DNA from: JAVKDP01 sp040222185
GTDB lineage: Bacteria > Bacteroidota > Rhodothermia > Balneolales > Balneolaceae
DNA length: 63,861 nucleotides
Assembly (NCBI GenBank): GCA_040222185.1
Contig: JAVKDP010000094.1
Span: 1-63,861, forward strand
Reading direction: 5' to 3'
Shown: positions 1 through 9,087 of the stretch, in pieces
Numbering within the stretch: the stretch's first letter is position 1
Layout of the letters: every line of letters starts with the position of its first letter
Notes under the pieces: generated by a model
What the model saw: the letters and a program-made list of their open reading frames with translations, nothing else
Told to the model about the DNA's origin: nothing
The model's database searches: none
Position numbers and translations under genes: made by a program

Positions 1-100
1 GGCTATTGCGTAGGGGCCCCACCCGTTCCCATCCCGAACACGGCCGTTAAGCCCTACAGCGCCGATGGTACTGCTTACGTGGTAGAGTAGGTCGCCGCCT
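1..100 (+). rRNA. rrf: 5S ribosomal RNA, 5' end cut by window edge
   Basis: The first hundred bases carry the hallmark 5S blocks in order: CCCATCCCGAACACGG, GTTAAGCCC, GCCGATGGTACTGC and GGTAGAGTAGGTCGCCGCC. Only the first few bases of the 5' strand of the terminal helix seem to be missing at the window edge, so this is a nearly complete 5S at the end of an rRNA operon whose 16S and 23S genes lie to the left. The 3' end near base 100 is set by the GGCGGC-pairing tail and may be off by a few bases. Confidence 0.93.
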
Positions 101-117
101 CCTCCTTTTTTCCAACT

Positions 118-155
118 AAGCCTTGTAGATTCCCCTTTCTGCAAGGCTTTTTTTT
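118..155 (+). terminator. Intrinsic terminator of the rRNA operon
   Basis: A 12-bp stem pairs AAGCCTTGTAGA (118-129) with TCTGCAAGGCTT (138-149), with one G-U pair and an 8-base loop, and runs directly into a T tract (148-155). It sits 18 bases past the 5S end, as expected for the terminator of the rRNA operon. Confidence 0.9.
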
Positions 156-251
156 ATTTACCTTATAGCCTCTTAATAACCGACATAAAACAACCTCAAA
201 CAGTCGTAAATGGAATAAGTGCTACTATCAGTTAAGTAATTCGTAATGAAC

Positions 252-259
252 TAGTTTTG
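252..259 (+). promoter_or_regulatory. Bacteroidota-type -7 promoter element
   Basis: TAGTTTTG matches the TAnnTTTG -7 consensus of the Bacteroidota primary sigma factor exactly. Only six bases separate it from the ATG at 266. I do not see a matching TTTG -33 box at the usual distance, so the call rests on the -7 box alone. If it is real, transcription would start at or next to the start codon. Confidence 0.45.
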
Positions 260-265
260 CACAGG

Positions 266-2599
266 ATGTATTTTTTTAGAACGTCGGTTTTTATACCCAT
301 TCTTTTTGCCTTTTTTTCTAGCACGGGAAATTCCCAGGGTTTAGGCTCCTGGAATGTTTACTCTTCTTTCTCGACCATCAACGATATTTCGGTTTCAGAT
401 GAGGGAGATATTTACAATGCTACGTTGGGAGGACTTTTTATCGTTTCCCAGGCAAATGAAACGAATACCTTAACAACTATCGACGGAATGCACAGATTGG
501 ACCCCGTAAAGTCTGCATTTGATAACGTGAATAGTAATCTAATACTCGGCTATACTGACGGAACAATTGACTTGTTAGATACAGGTTCTCAAACATTTTC
601 CAAGATTGAGGATATTGCCCGGGTTGATCAGTTTTCATCAAAGAATATAAATGCATTTGAAATAAAGGGAAGAGAACTGTTTGTAGCCACAGATTTTGGA
701 CTGGTCGTGTTTGACTTGGATGATTTTTTTGTGAAAAGCAGTTATTTAAAAATTGGTGGATTTGAAAGAGGTATCCAGGTTCGGGATATTCATACTTCCG
801 AGGATTCCATATATGTGGCTACCCAGGAAGGTGTAGCCATAGCTGATTTAAGTGATAATTTACTTGAAGAAAGTTCCTGGACAACTTACAATGTAGATGA
901 TGGCTTAGAAACCTCCATAATAGAGCATATTGCTGTTATTGAAAATAAAGTATATGCATATTCAGGTACTTCATTGTATGAATTAAATAATGGCACATGG
1001 AGCATAACCAATGAGTTTGGTACAGGAACGCTTCTTTCTCTGGAGATAAGCCAGGACAATATATTAGTAGCCACCTATCCTGATCGAATAGTAACCAAAA
1101 CGGCATTAGGTGTTATTGATGTTACTGACATAAACAATAACCGTACAGCGAGATCAAGTATATTATTAAATGGGTTTCTTAATGTGGGTACTTCAGTTTC
1201 AGGCCTGTTACGTATAGATATTGGGCAATCAACCGAAGAGCAGTTTTTAACAGATGGCCCATACCTGAACTTTTTCAGCAATATGGAATATGAAGAGAAT
1301 GTATTGGTATCAACAAGTACGGTTAAGTTTCCGTCCTTCGACCCGTTTAATTCAATACGAGGGTACTATATCTTTGAAAACAATAGCTGGAGCAGTTATA
1401 ACATCAGAACAAGTGAGGAGCTGGGTTCTGCAAACTTTTCAACAGCTTATTCGCTTACAGCATCTAATGACCACTATTATATAGGGAGTTGGGGCCGTGG
1501 TGTAGCAAGGCACAACAAAGAGACGAATGAGATTGATGTATCAAATGCAGAAAACTCAGGATTTACAGGTATTAATTCAGGGCAAAGCAGTTTCATAGTA
1601 ATTTCGGGTTTGGACACTGATAGCAGAAATAACACCTGGGCTATAAGTTACGACTCCAATAAACCACTGAATGTTCAAACTTCCGGATCAGACGAGTGGG
1701 TTCACCTGAACAAAGAGGCCATCACACTTGATAATTTATATTTCAACTTATTCATAGATTCAAATGATCAAAAATGGATATCCTTGATTGATTTCAATGG
1801 AAATGGAAAGGGTCTTTTAGTACTTGATACAGGAGAGATTGAAGATGAAACTGATGATGTATTCAGAAAGCTTACTTTAGGGAGTAACAATGGAAATTTA
1901 CCGGACGAATTTATCACTGCAATTGTAGAGGATAAAAACGGAGAAGTATGGATAGGTACAGAAAGAGGTTTGGCCCGGTTTATTTTTCCGGAATTTATTG
2001 CTCGCAGTACTAATCCAAATGAATATCAGGCTCAATGGCTTATAAATGAGGATACTTCCGCGATATCAAGATTCTTGTTGAGAGATATAAATGTATCGAC
2101 GATTGCTGTGAATGAGGCCAATGAGAAATGGATTGGAAGTGTAAACCAGGGAGTTTGGATTCTAAATGAAGACGGTAGTAGAATTGAACAAAGGTTTACT
2201 AAAGAGAATAGCCCTCTTATTTCGGATAACATTATTTCCATTACTATAAATGATGAAACCGGAGAAGTATTTATTTCAACAGACCTGGGTTTAGTTAGTT
2301 TTAATGATATATCCATCAAGCCTGTAAATAAAATGGATGAACTAAAAGTTTATCCAAATCCTTTTTCCTATTCCCAAAACGATCAGGTTATAGTTGAAGG
2401 TCTTAGTGAAGCTACTATGGTAAAAGTACTGGGTGTTGATGGAACGGTGGTGCAGGAGCTGTCTACGAGAGGAGGAAGGGTTACCTGGAATGGATTAGAT
2501 TACCTTGGAAATAAACTCGGAACGGGGGTCTATTTTGTAGTTGCTTTAGAAGTAGATGGCAAAGAAAAGGGAATTGGCAAGGTTGTGATAATTAATTAA
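266..2599 (+). CDS. PorZ-like T9SS beta-propeller protein with C-terminal sorting domain
   Basis: Secreted protein of about 777 residues. An N-terminal hydrophobic signal ends near the SQG at residues 23-25. The next 650 or so residues are short beta-propeller blades; repeated patterns such as 'VWIGTERGLARF' and 'KWIGSVNQGVWIL' resemble two-component-regulator propeller repeats, and the first blades resemble the PorZ N-terminal propeller. The last 80 residues ('VYPNPFSYSQND...', 'GTGVYFVVA') form a type A T9SS sorting domain. In studied Bacteroidota PorZ is a surface T9SS component that works with the sortase PorU; that role is inferred here by similarity. ATG 266 is preferred because the in-frame TTG at 257 falls inside a -7 box. 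A generic T9SS cargo propeller is the alternative. Confidence 0.75.
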   Translation: MYFFRTSVFIPILFAFFSSTGNSQGLGSWNVYSSFSTINDISVSDEGDIYNATLGGLFIVSQANETNTLTTIDGMHRLDPVKSAFDNVNSNLILGYTDGTIDLLDTGSQTFSKIEDIARVDQFSSKNINAFEIKGRELFVATDFGLVVFDLDDFFVKSSYLKIGGFERGIQVRDIHTSEDSIYVATQEGVAIADLSDNLLEESSWTTYNVDDGLETSIIEHIAVIENKVYAYSGTSLYELNNGTWSITNEFGTGTLLSLEISQDNILVATYPDRIVTKTALGVIDVTDINNNRTARSSILLNGFLNVGTSVSGLLRIDIGQSTEEQFLTDGPYLNFFSNMEYEENVLVSTSTVKFPSFDPFNSIRGYYIFENNSWSSYNIRTSEELGSANFSTAYSLTASNDHYYIGSWGRGVARHNKETNEIDVSNAENSGFTGINSGQSSFIVISGLDTDSRNNTWAISYDSNKPLNVQTSGSDEWVHLNKEAITLDNLYFNLFIDSNDQKWISLIDFNGNGKGLLVLDTGEIEDETDDVFRKLTLGSNNGNLPDEFITAIVEDKNGEVWIGTERGLARFIFPEFIARSTNPNEYQAQWLINEDTSAISRFLLRDINVSTIAVNEANEKWIGSVNQGVWILNEDGSRIEQRFTKENSPLISDNIISITINDETGEVFISTDLGLVSFNDISIKPVNKMDELKVYPNPFSYSQNDQVIVEGLSEATMVKVLGVDGTVVQELSTRGGRVTWNGLDYLGNKLGTGVYFVVALEVDGKEKGIGKVVIIN

Positions 2600-2620
2600 C
2601 CTTGTTTGATATTTAAGATA

Positions 2621-2627
2621 AAGGAAG
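2621..2627 (+). promoter_or_regulatory. Shine-Dalgarno site for a TTG start
   Basis: AAGGAAG ends three bases before the TTG at 2631. It supports that TTG as the start of the glycosyltransferase fusion gene, since no nearby in-frame ATG precedes the GT2 domain. Confidence 0.5.
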
Positions 2628-2630
2628 AAC

Positions 2631-4706
2631 TTGCCTCAAACCCAGCCAGATATAACTGTAATAATTGTTAACTATAAAGTTAAAGAGTACATAGCCAACC
2701 TACTCAACTCTATAGATAAGGCAGAATCTGGGTTTCAACTGCAGATTATTGTAGTTGATAACGATTCAGGAGATGATTCCGTTACCTTTCTCAAGGATAG
2801 GTTTCCTGAGGTTGAATACATTGAAAATGATACAAACCTGGGATTTGGTAAAGCTAACAATCAAGCTATCAGGAAAGCTCAGGGGAAATACACGCTGATC
2901 ATAAATCCTGACACTTTGGTAAGTGAAGATACCTTTTCCGTTTTGGTTGATCATATGAATAATAATCCGCAATGCGGAGCTGCAGGATGTAAGATTTTGA
3001 ATCCTGATGGTACTTTCGCTCCTGAATCCAGGAGATCAGTACCAACAATCTGGACAGCATTTTCTAAGGTGATGGGGCTCAATTTTCTTTTTCCTAAAAG
3101 TAAGTTATTCGGCCAGTATTATTTGAGTTGGCTAGAAGAAGATGAGCCCTCGAGAGTACCTGTGCTGTCAGGTTCTTTTATGTTTTGGAGAACAGAAGTC
3201 TTGAACAAGCTTAAAGGTTTTGATGAGATTTTCTTTATGTACGGAGAAGATATAGATATCTGCTATCGTGTTCAGGAAACAGGTTTTCACATTGATTATG
3301 TCCCTGACACGTCGATCATTCACTACAAAGGAGAGAGTACAAAAAAAGGAAACCTGAAATACATTAAGATATTCAATAATGCTTTATTCTTGTTTTTTGA
3401 AAAGCACCACAGCTATAAATATAGTTTCTTTTTTAAAGTATTTATTTACATCTCTATTTGGTTAAAAACATTTATTTCTTTTGCTCTCACTAACCTTAAA
3501 TCCATAGGTTCGATAGCTTCTGACCTCGTCCTTTTAAATATTTCTGTAATTCTTGGATTTCTTATCCGGTTCAAATTCAGTTATGAGATTTTTTCTAACA
3601 TTCAGAATTTGAAATTCCTTTGGATTAACCTGTTGGCATCAATTATCTATGTTTTTGTAGGTGGTATGTTAGATCTATTTAGATCCAAGAAAGACTCTAT
3701 TTCAAACCACCTTAAAGCTATTGTAGCATCCTATACTGGTGTAGCAGTGATTACCTTTTTTGTTAGAGACTATGCTTTTTCCAGGTTGGCCTTAATTTTT
3801 GGGCTTGCTATAGCCCTGGTTCTAATGCTAGCCTTTAAACTGATCCAGATAAACCGACTGTCAGGTAAAAGCAAAGTTACTGGAAGGCTCAAAAGAACTA
3901 AGATATTTGTTGTTGGTGATGAAGATGAAACGTCTGAAATAAAGACTAAGATTCATTCACGGCCAGATTGGAATTACGAAGTTGTTGGAACAGTAGCAGT
4001 ACGTGAGAACCATGAAGGAGCAATAGGAACAACTTCTCAGCTGCAGGATTTACTAAATGCTTATGAAGTAGATCAGGTTTTCTTTGTCTTGAAATCAATT
4101 TCTTATAAAGAAATGCTTCTTCAAATCTCTATTCTTCAAGCTAACAAAGTAGTGTTTAAGCTTATTCCCGACTCGATGGATTTTATTCTTGGGAAATCTA
4201 ACGTTGAATACCTGGAGTCTATTCCACTGGTAGAAGTTGGTTTGGCATATTCGAAAGGTATCAACCAGTTCCTGAAAAGAACAATGGATATTTTTATATC
4301 GCTGCCTTTATGGCTCTGCCTATTTATTTTTCTGCTCCCATTACGTTTATTCACTAAAACAGGCAAGGTTGAAGTGAATGGATTCAGGTTTTATGAGAAC
4401 CCAATTAAAAATAAGTGGAAAAACAGGTTATTACTTTTTGAGTATGTGTTGGCAGGGAAGTTAAGCCTGGTAGGTACGCCCATTAACTACAGAGAAAAAG
4501 AAGAAAGCTCGATAAAACATGGGCTAACAGGGTTGGTTCAAATCAATGCGAGCAGGATAGCTTCATCAGAAGAACAGGAGAATCATACGCTATATTATTT
4601 GCAGAACTACTCTATTTGGCTGGATATAGACATCCTTATAAAGACCTTTTTCAATAGAATATCTACCCTTCACGAATTACAGGATGCATTAAAAGAGGCA
4701 AATTAA
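2631..4706 (+). CDS. GT2 glycosyltransferase fused to a degenerate polyprenyl phosphoglycosyltransferase domain
   Basis: 691 residues in two parts. Residues 1-240 are a GT2 (GT-A) glycosyltransferase of the rhamnosyltransferase/WbbL type: 'VIIVNYK' near 10, 'VVDNDSGD' near 42, a 'NPDT' nucleotide-sugar/metal site near 92 and 'GEDIDICYR' near 204. Residues 265-415 hold several membrane segments, residues 421-545 resemble the CoA-binding-3 Rossmann-like domain of WbaP/WcaJ proteins, and residues 548-691 align with the sugar transferase core ('KRTMDIFISLPLW', 'LSLVGTPI', 'GLTGLVQI'). The KFRTM, DE and PRP motifs of active enzymes are absent, unlike in the intact homologue at 5926. So the second half is probably structural or regulatory. 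The gene likely acts in capsule, O-antigen or exopolysaccharide assembly. Its stop overlaps the convergent tgt stop. Confidence 0.85.
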   Translation: MPQTQPDITVIIVNYKVKEYIANLLNSIDKAESGFQLQIIVVDNDSGDDSVTFLKDRFPEVEYIENDTNLGFGKANNQAIRKAQGKYTLIINPDTLVSEDTFSVLVDHMNNNPQCGAAGCKILNPDGTFAPESRRSVPTIWTAFSKVMGLNFLFPKSKLFGQYYLSWLEEDEPSRVPVLSGSFMFWRTEVLNKLKGFDEIFFMYGEDIDICYRVQETGFHIDYVPDTSIIHYKGESTKKGNLKYIKIFNNALFLFFEKHHSYKYSFFFKVFIYISIWLKTFISFALTNLKSIGSIASDLVLLNISVILGFLIRFKFSYEIFSNIQNLKFLWINLLASIIYVFVGGMLDLFRSKKDSISNHLKAIVASYTGVAVITFFVRDYAFSRLALIFGLAIALVLMLAFKLIQINRLSGKSKVTGRLKRTKIFVVGDEDETSEIKTKIHSRPDWNYEVVGTVAVRENHEGAIGTTSQLQDLLNAYEVDQVFFVLKSISYKEMLLQISILQANKVVFKLIPDSMDFILGKSNVEYLESIPLVEVGLAYSKGINQFLKRTMDIFISLPLWLCLFIFLLPLRLFTKTGKVEVNGFRFYENPIKNKWKNRLLLFEYVLAGKLSLVGTPINYREKEESSIKHGLTGLVQINASRIASSEEQENHTLYYLQNYSIWLDIDILIKTFFNRISTLHELQDALKEAN

Positions 4707-5830
4707 ACTTTTTGATCAAGTTGTTCAGCCATTTTCGGGTACCATTCAGCGAAAGTATTATTGCGAATATGCTCTCTGATTTGTTCCATTAACCAAAGGT
4801 AGAATGTCAGGTTATGCACAGAGGCTAATACCAGGCCAAAAATCTCATTGGTTTTTATCAAATGGTGCACATAAGCCATCGAATATTTATTGCAAATATC
4901 AGTGTGGAACTCAGAGTCTAATACATCATGATGGTTTTTCCACTTTGAATTTCGAAGATTCACCTTGCCATGACGAGTAAATATCATCCCATTACGGGCA
5001 TTCCGGGTTGGCATCACACAGTCAAACATGTCAATACCTCTCGCAACACATTCAATGAGATTTGCGGGAGTGCCTACTCCCATCAAATACCGTGCTTTTT
5101 CTTTTGGGAGGTAGTCAGTGTTTAGATCTGTCATTTCATACATCAATGGAATAGGCTCACCTACACTGAGCCCTCCAATAGCAATTCCTTCAAAATCCTG
5201 ATCAGCCATAAACTTAGAAGATTCAATACGTAAGTCCTTATAAGTCCCCCCCTGTACAATTCCAAACTGGAACTGGCTGTGATCATAATGTCTATCAGTA
5301 TCCAGGAAGTGCTTTCTGCCTCGTTTCGCCCATCTATGAGTGAGTTCCATTGAGTTTTTAGCGTACTCATAGGTGCTTGGGTAAGGTGGACATTCGTCCA
5401 GGATCATCATGATATCAGAACCTAAAACTCTTTGTATCTCAACAACATTTTCAGGAGTAAAGAGATGCTTCGAGCCATCAATGTGACTTTTAAACTGAGC
5501 TCCTTCTTCTTCTAACTTTCGATTTGCAGCAAGGGAAAAAATCTGATAACCGCCTGAATCAGTAAGAATTGGGCGATTCCAATTTATATAAGAGTGTAAA
5601 CCTCCGGCTTCAGAGATGATATCACACCCTGGCCTAAGATATAAATGGTAGGTATTCCCGAGAATGATCTGAGCCTTAACCTGTTCAACTAGTTGGTCTT
5701 GGGAGACTGCTTTTACAGTACCTAGGGTTCCAACAGGCATAAAAATTGGAGTTTCAATTACACCGTGGTCAGTTTTTAATGTACCTAGTCTCGCCTTTGT
5801 AGATGAACATGAATCTAGAAGTGAAAACAA
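4703..5830 (-). CDS. tgt: Queuine tRNA-ribosyltransferase (tRNA-guanine transglycosylase)
   Basis: 375 residues, full length. The enzyme exchanges guanine 34 of GUN-anticodon tRNAs for preQ1 in queuosine synthesis. Visible motifs are the general acid/base Asp91 in 'TDSGGYQIFS', 'GIVQGG' near 190, 'GGLSVGEP' near 219 and the nucleophile Asp270 in 'DMFDCVMPTRNARNG'. The C-terminal zinc site, normally CxCxxC plus His, is reduced to Phe308, Thr310, Cys313 and His339, so two ligands are lost. From memory, Bacteroides TGTs show a similar loss, so this is probably a lineage trait and not gene damage. It is convergent with the glycosyltransferase gene, overlapping it by four bases, and divergent from the gene at 5926. 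Confidence 0.97.
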   Translation of the reverse strand: MFSLLDSCSSTKARLGTLKTDHGVIETPIFMPVGTLGTVKAVSQDQLVEQVKAQIILGNTYHLYLRPGCDIISEAGGLHSYINWNRPILTDSGGYQIFSLAANRKLEEEGAQFKSHIDGSKHLFTPENVVEIQRVLGSDIMMILDECPPYPSTYEYAKNSMELTHRWAKRGRKHFLDTDRHYDHSQFQFGIVQGGTYKDLRIESSKFMADQDFEGIAIGGLSVGEPIPLMYEMTDLNTDYLPKEKARYLMGVGTPANLIECVARGIDMFDCVMPTRNARNGMIFTRHGKVNLRNSKWKNHHDVLDSEFHTDICNKYSMAYVHHLIKTNEIFGLVLASVHNLTFYLWLMEQIREHIRNNTFAEWYPKMAEQLDQKV

Positions 5831-5925
5831 ACTATATGATTATTGATTAGTAAGTTATGTAGCCTTTACAAAAAAATGCTTACTTTAGCTTTCTTTAAAA
5901 GGTAACAATTAAGGCGGAATTTTTA

Positions 5926-7335
5926 TTGAGTAACTTAAAAAGATACCGTGAAGTAATCTTTACCAGCATTATGGACTTTCTGATAGTGCTGGCTAGTTGG
6001 TTTATATTCCATTTATTCTTTACAGAAACGATTAATATGCATTTAATGCATCTGGACATCGATTTTGTAACTGCCGGAGTAATTATTGGAGTTTACTGGA
6101 TATTTGTATTCGTTGTTGCCGGGCTTTATAAGAAACTCTATTTGGTTTCAAGGCTTGATGAATTCTTTAAAGCTTTAAAAGCGACTATTGTAGGGTCGTT
6201 GATTATTTATTTTTTATGGGATTTTGGTGAACAAGCTTCGTTTACCGTTGAGAGAACGGTTGTCCTGTTTTACTGGGGCTTTGTTTTTTCTGCTATCGCA
6301 CTAAATCGCTTTATTATCAGGACCATTCAGCGTGTATATGCGCAACTTGGAAAAGGGCTTCACAGAACGATAATAATTGGTACCGGTAACACCGCAAAAA
6401 TAGCCTATGACGATCTTATTAGAAACAAGACTCTCGGGATGGAAGTACTTGGATATGTGCAGGTAAATGGAAAGTCCCTGGATTCTGAGTGCGGAATAGA
6501 AAAAGATGAAGTAATAGGACATTTGGATAACATTACTGAAATCATCGAGGAGAGAAGAATTCAGGATGTTTTGGTAGCTGTTGAGCCAGAGAGAAGGAGA
6601 GACCTTGTAGATGTAATTTCGAAAGTCGACCATCCTGATATCACATTAAAGCTTTTGCCGGACTTTTATCAATTAGTAAGTGGGCTAAATAAGAGCAACC
6701 AGATATTCGGAATGCCCCTTATTGAGATCTCGCCAGAACCTATGCCACTTTGGGAAAAGGGTGTAAAAAGAATCTCTGATATTGTTGTTTCTATAGTTGT
6801 ATTAACACTTCTTCTACCAGCTTTAATTGTTGTGGGGCTGATCATAAAATTTAGTTCACCGGGACCTGTAATTTATAAACAGAGAAGAGTGGGAAGGAAC
6901 GGAAAGCACTTCACGATGTACAAATTCAGGACTATGAAGCTTAATGCGGAATCAGAAACAGGCCCCACCTGGGCAAAGGAAAATGATCCCCGTGTAACCA
7001 AGGTTGGTTATTGGCTGCGTAAGCTTCGACTGGATGAAATACCTCAGTTATTGAATGTTTTAAAAGGTTCAATGAGTTTAGTTGGGCCTAGGCCTGAAAG
7101 GCCACATTTTGTGGATCAGTTCAAGGTTCAAATTCCTCTATATACAAGAAGATTAAGAGTAAGGCCCGGAATTACAGGATGGGCGCAGGTGAAATGGAAG
7201 TATGATTCTTCATTGGACGATGTAAAAGAGAAAACCAAATATGATCTTTACTATGTAGAGAATACCTCTCTTCGAATGGATCTCAAGATATTGATTATTA
7301 CCCTCATCACAATGTTCAAAGGAAAGGGGCAATAA
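5926..7335 (+). CDS. Undecaprenyl-phosphate sugar phosphotransferase (WbaP/WcaJ-like polyprenyl glycosylphosphotransferase)
   Basis: 469 residues. It transfers a sugar-1-phosphate from a UDP-sugar to undecaprenyl phosphate at the inner membrane, the first step of exopolysaccharide or O-antigen repeat-unit assembly. About four N-terminal membrane segments (residues 11-130) are followed by a CoA-binding-3 Rossmann-like domain (about 140-255) and the bacterial sugar transferase core (about 280-469). The core keeps the catalytic signatures: 'SPGPVIYKQRRVGRNG', 'KFRTM' near 334, 'LDEIPQLLNVLKGSMS' near 369, 'LVGPRPERP' and 'RPGITGWAQV'. The start is a TTG; no better ATG lies nearby. It is divergent from tgt, and the DPM1-like gene follows after four bases, so the two are probably one operon. 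The sugar specificity cannot be read from sequence. Confidence 0.93.
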   Translation: MSNLKRYREVIFTSIMDFLIVLASWFIFHLFFTETINMHLMHLDIDFVTAGVIIGVYWIFVFVVAGLYKKLYLVSRLDEFFKALKATIVGSLIIYFLWDFGEQASFTVERTVVLFYWGFVFSAIALNRFIIRTIQRVYAQLGKGLHRTIIIGTGNTAKIAYDDLIRNKTLGMEVLGYVQVNGKSLDSECGIEKDEVIGHLDNITEIIEERRIQDVLVAVEPERRRDLVDVISKVDHPDITLKLLPDFYQLVSGLNKSNQIFGMPLIEISPEPMPLWEKGVKRISDIVVSIVVLTLLLPALIVVGLIIKFSSPGPVIYKQRRVGRNGKHFTMYKFRTMKLNAESETGPTWAKENDPRVTKVGYWLRKLRLDEIPQLLNVLKGSMSLVGPRPERPHFVDQFKVQIPLYTRRLRVRPGITGWAQVKWKYDSSLDDVKEKTKYDLYYVENTSLRMDLKILIITLITMFKGKGQ

Positions 7336-7339
7336 CGCA

Positions 7340-8065
7340 TTGGATAAGGCGCTTGTAATCATACCGACATTTAACGAATCCGGAAATATTCGTAAGATCA
7401 TCAAACGACTTTTAAAGCTTGATGAAGAGGTGGATATACTTGTTGTAGATGATGGTTCGCCAGATGGTACGGCAGACGTGGTTCGAAAAGCACAAAACGA
7501 TTTCCCGGGAAGAATCCACCTTTTGGAACGAGAAGGGAAACAAGGGCTTGGGACTGCATATGTAATGGGGTTTAAGTTTGGGATTGAGCATGGATATGAA
7601 TACCTCTGTGAAATGGATGCAGACTTCTCTCATTCACCAGAAGACATTCCTAAACTTATTGATGCGGTACGTAGTGGAGAATCAGATTTGGCTATCGGGT
7701 CAAGATATTGTGATGGCATAAGCATCATTAATTGGCCGCTGAGTCGACTCATTTTATCGTATTCGGCAAATATTTATGCCAGAACTATAACCGGACTTCC
7801 TGTATTTGATACAACCGCAGGGTTTAAATGCATCCATCGAAGAGTAGTTGAAAACATTGCACTCGACAGGATTCGGTCTAATGGGTATGCTTTTCAGATT
7901 GAATTGCACTTCAGGGCCTGGAAAGCAGGTTTCAAATTAAAAGAAGTCTCCATTATTTTCAGAGAACGAGAAGAAGGTGTCTCTAAAATGTCCAAAAAGA
8001 TCGTCCGGGAAGCAATGTGGCGTGTATGGGCCATAAAGATGAGAAGTGTGTTTGGCCAACTTTAG
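7340..8065 (+). CDS. Polyprenol monophosphomannose synthase-like GT2 (DPM1 family)
   Basis: 241 residues, a single GT2 catalytic domain with no C-terminal membrane segments, as in soluble DPM1-type enzymes. It probably transfers mannose or another hexose from a nucleotide sugar to polyprenyl phosphate, making a lipid-linked donor for glycosylation outside the cytoplasm. Motifs are 'IPTFNESGNI' (residues 8-17), 'VVDDGSPDGTAD' near 37, the metal-binding 'MDADFSHSPEDIPKL' near 93 and 'FKCIHRRV' near 157. The start is TTG, four bases after the upstream transferase, with a purine-rich AAAGGGG before it. Substrate is inferred from the family only. Confidence 0.9.
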   Translation: MDKALVIIPTFNESGNIRKIIKRLLKLDEEVDILVVDDGSPDGTADVVRKAQNDFPGRIHLLEREGKQGLGTAYVMGFKFGIEHGYEYLCEMDADFSHSPEDIPKLIDAVRSGESDLAIGSRYCDGISIINWPLSRLILSYSANIYARTITGLPVFDTTAGFKCIHRRVVENIALDRIRSNGYAFQIELHFRAWKAGFKLKEVSIIFREREEGVSKMSKKIVREAMWRVWAIKMRSVFGQL

Positions 8066-8124
8066 TTTAATAACTCTCCTATAGTATGAGAGTTTGTATA
8101 TATTCATGAAAAGAAAAAAATATT

Positions 8125-9078
8125 ATGCAGTATTTAGATTTTGAACAACCAATTGCTGATTTAGAAAAAAAGATTGAAGAGCTAGAAAAGCTTTCTTCAG
8201 TGAGCGATGGAGTTCTTAACAAAGAAATTACCGGGTTAAAGAAAAAAGTTGATAGCCTTCGCGAATCTATATTCGCTAACCTTACCCGATGGCAAAGAGT
8301 GCAGTTAGCCCGCCATCCTGATAGACCATACACTTTGGATTACATCAAATTAATGACAGAGGATTTCGTAGAGCTACACGGCGATCGTTTCCATGCCGAT
8401 GATAAAGCAATTGTCGGTGGGTTTGCTAAAATCGATGGTCAATCAGTAATGATTATTGGTCAGCAAAAAGGAAGAGACACAGCAAATCGACAATACCGTA
8501 ATTTTGGAATGGCTAACCCGGAAGGATATCGAAAAGCACATCGATTGATGAAGCTGGCAGAGAAATTCAATGTGCCCATCATTACTCTTTTAGATACTCC
8601 AGGTGCATTTCCAGGTCTTGAGGCAGAGGAAAGAGGGCAAGCTGAAGCCATTGCCCGAAACCTGAAAATGATGGCTGTACTAAAAGTCCCTTTTATCACT
8701 ATTGTAATTGGTGAAGGAGCAAGTGGTGGCGCTATCGGTATTGGTATGGGAAATGAAGTATACATGATGGAAAATACCTGGTATTCGGTTATTTCCCCTG
8801 AGTCTTGTTCCTCCATCCTCTGGAAAACATGGGACTATAAAGAGCAGGCTGCCGAAGTTTTAAAGCTTACTGCTACCGACCTAAAGGAACTTAAAGTGAT
8901 TGATGGTGTAATAGATGAGCCATTGTCAGGTGCGCATCGTGATCATGAAGCAGCTGCTTTAGCTGTTAAGAAGCAAATACTTACCAGTTTAAAAAGGCTT
9001 AAAAAACTAACCCCTGAGAAACTTATCGAGCAACGGATAGAGAAATATTCTTCTATCGGCGAATTTGATAAAGTTTAA
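8125..9078 (+). CDS. accA: Acetyl-CoA carboxylase carboxyltransferase, alpha subunit
   Basis: 317 residues, the usual length. With AccD it transfers the carboxyl group from carboxybiotin to acetyl-CoA, the committed step of fatty-acid synthesis in the cytoplasm. It starts with the family's coiled-coil helix pair, then 'LARHPDRPYTLDYI' near 65, 'ELHGDRF' near 84, 'GRDT' near 117, 'GYRKAHRLMKLAEKF' near 132 and the oxyanion glycines in 'GEGASGGAIGIGMG' near 197. The ATG lies about 60 bases past the DPM1-like gene, so it may have its own promoter. A thioesterase gene follows nine bases later, which suggests cotranscription of acyl-CoA-handling genes. Confidence 0.98.
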   Translation: MQYLDFEQPIADLEKKIEELEKLSSVSDGVLNKEITGLKKKVDSLRESIFANLTRWQRVQLARHPDRPYTLDYIKLMTEDFVELHGDRFHADDKAIVGGFAKIDGQSVMIIGQQKGRDTANRQYRNFGMANPEGYRKAHRLMKLAEKFNVPIITLLDTPGAFPGLEAEERGQAEAIARNLKMMAVLKVPFITIVIGEGASGGAIGIGMGNEVYMMENTWYSVISPESCSSILWKTWDYKEQAAEVLKLTATDLKELKVIDGVIDEPLSGAHRDHEAAALAVKKQILTSLKRLKKLTPEKLIEQRIEKYSSIGEFDKV

Positions 9079-9087
9079 GTATTTAGT

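Noticed and set aside
257..265. TTG at 257 as start of the PorZ-like gene
   Set aside because: It lies inside a TAGTTTTG -7 box and the ATG at 266 already gives a complete signal peptide.
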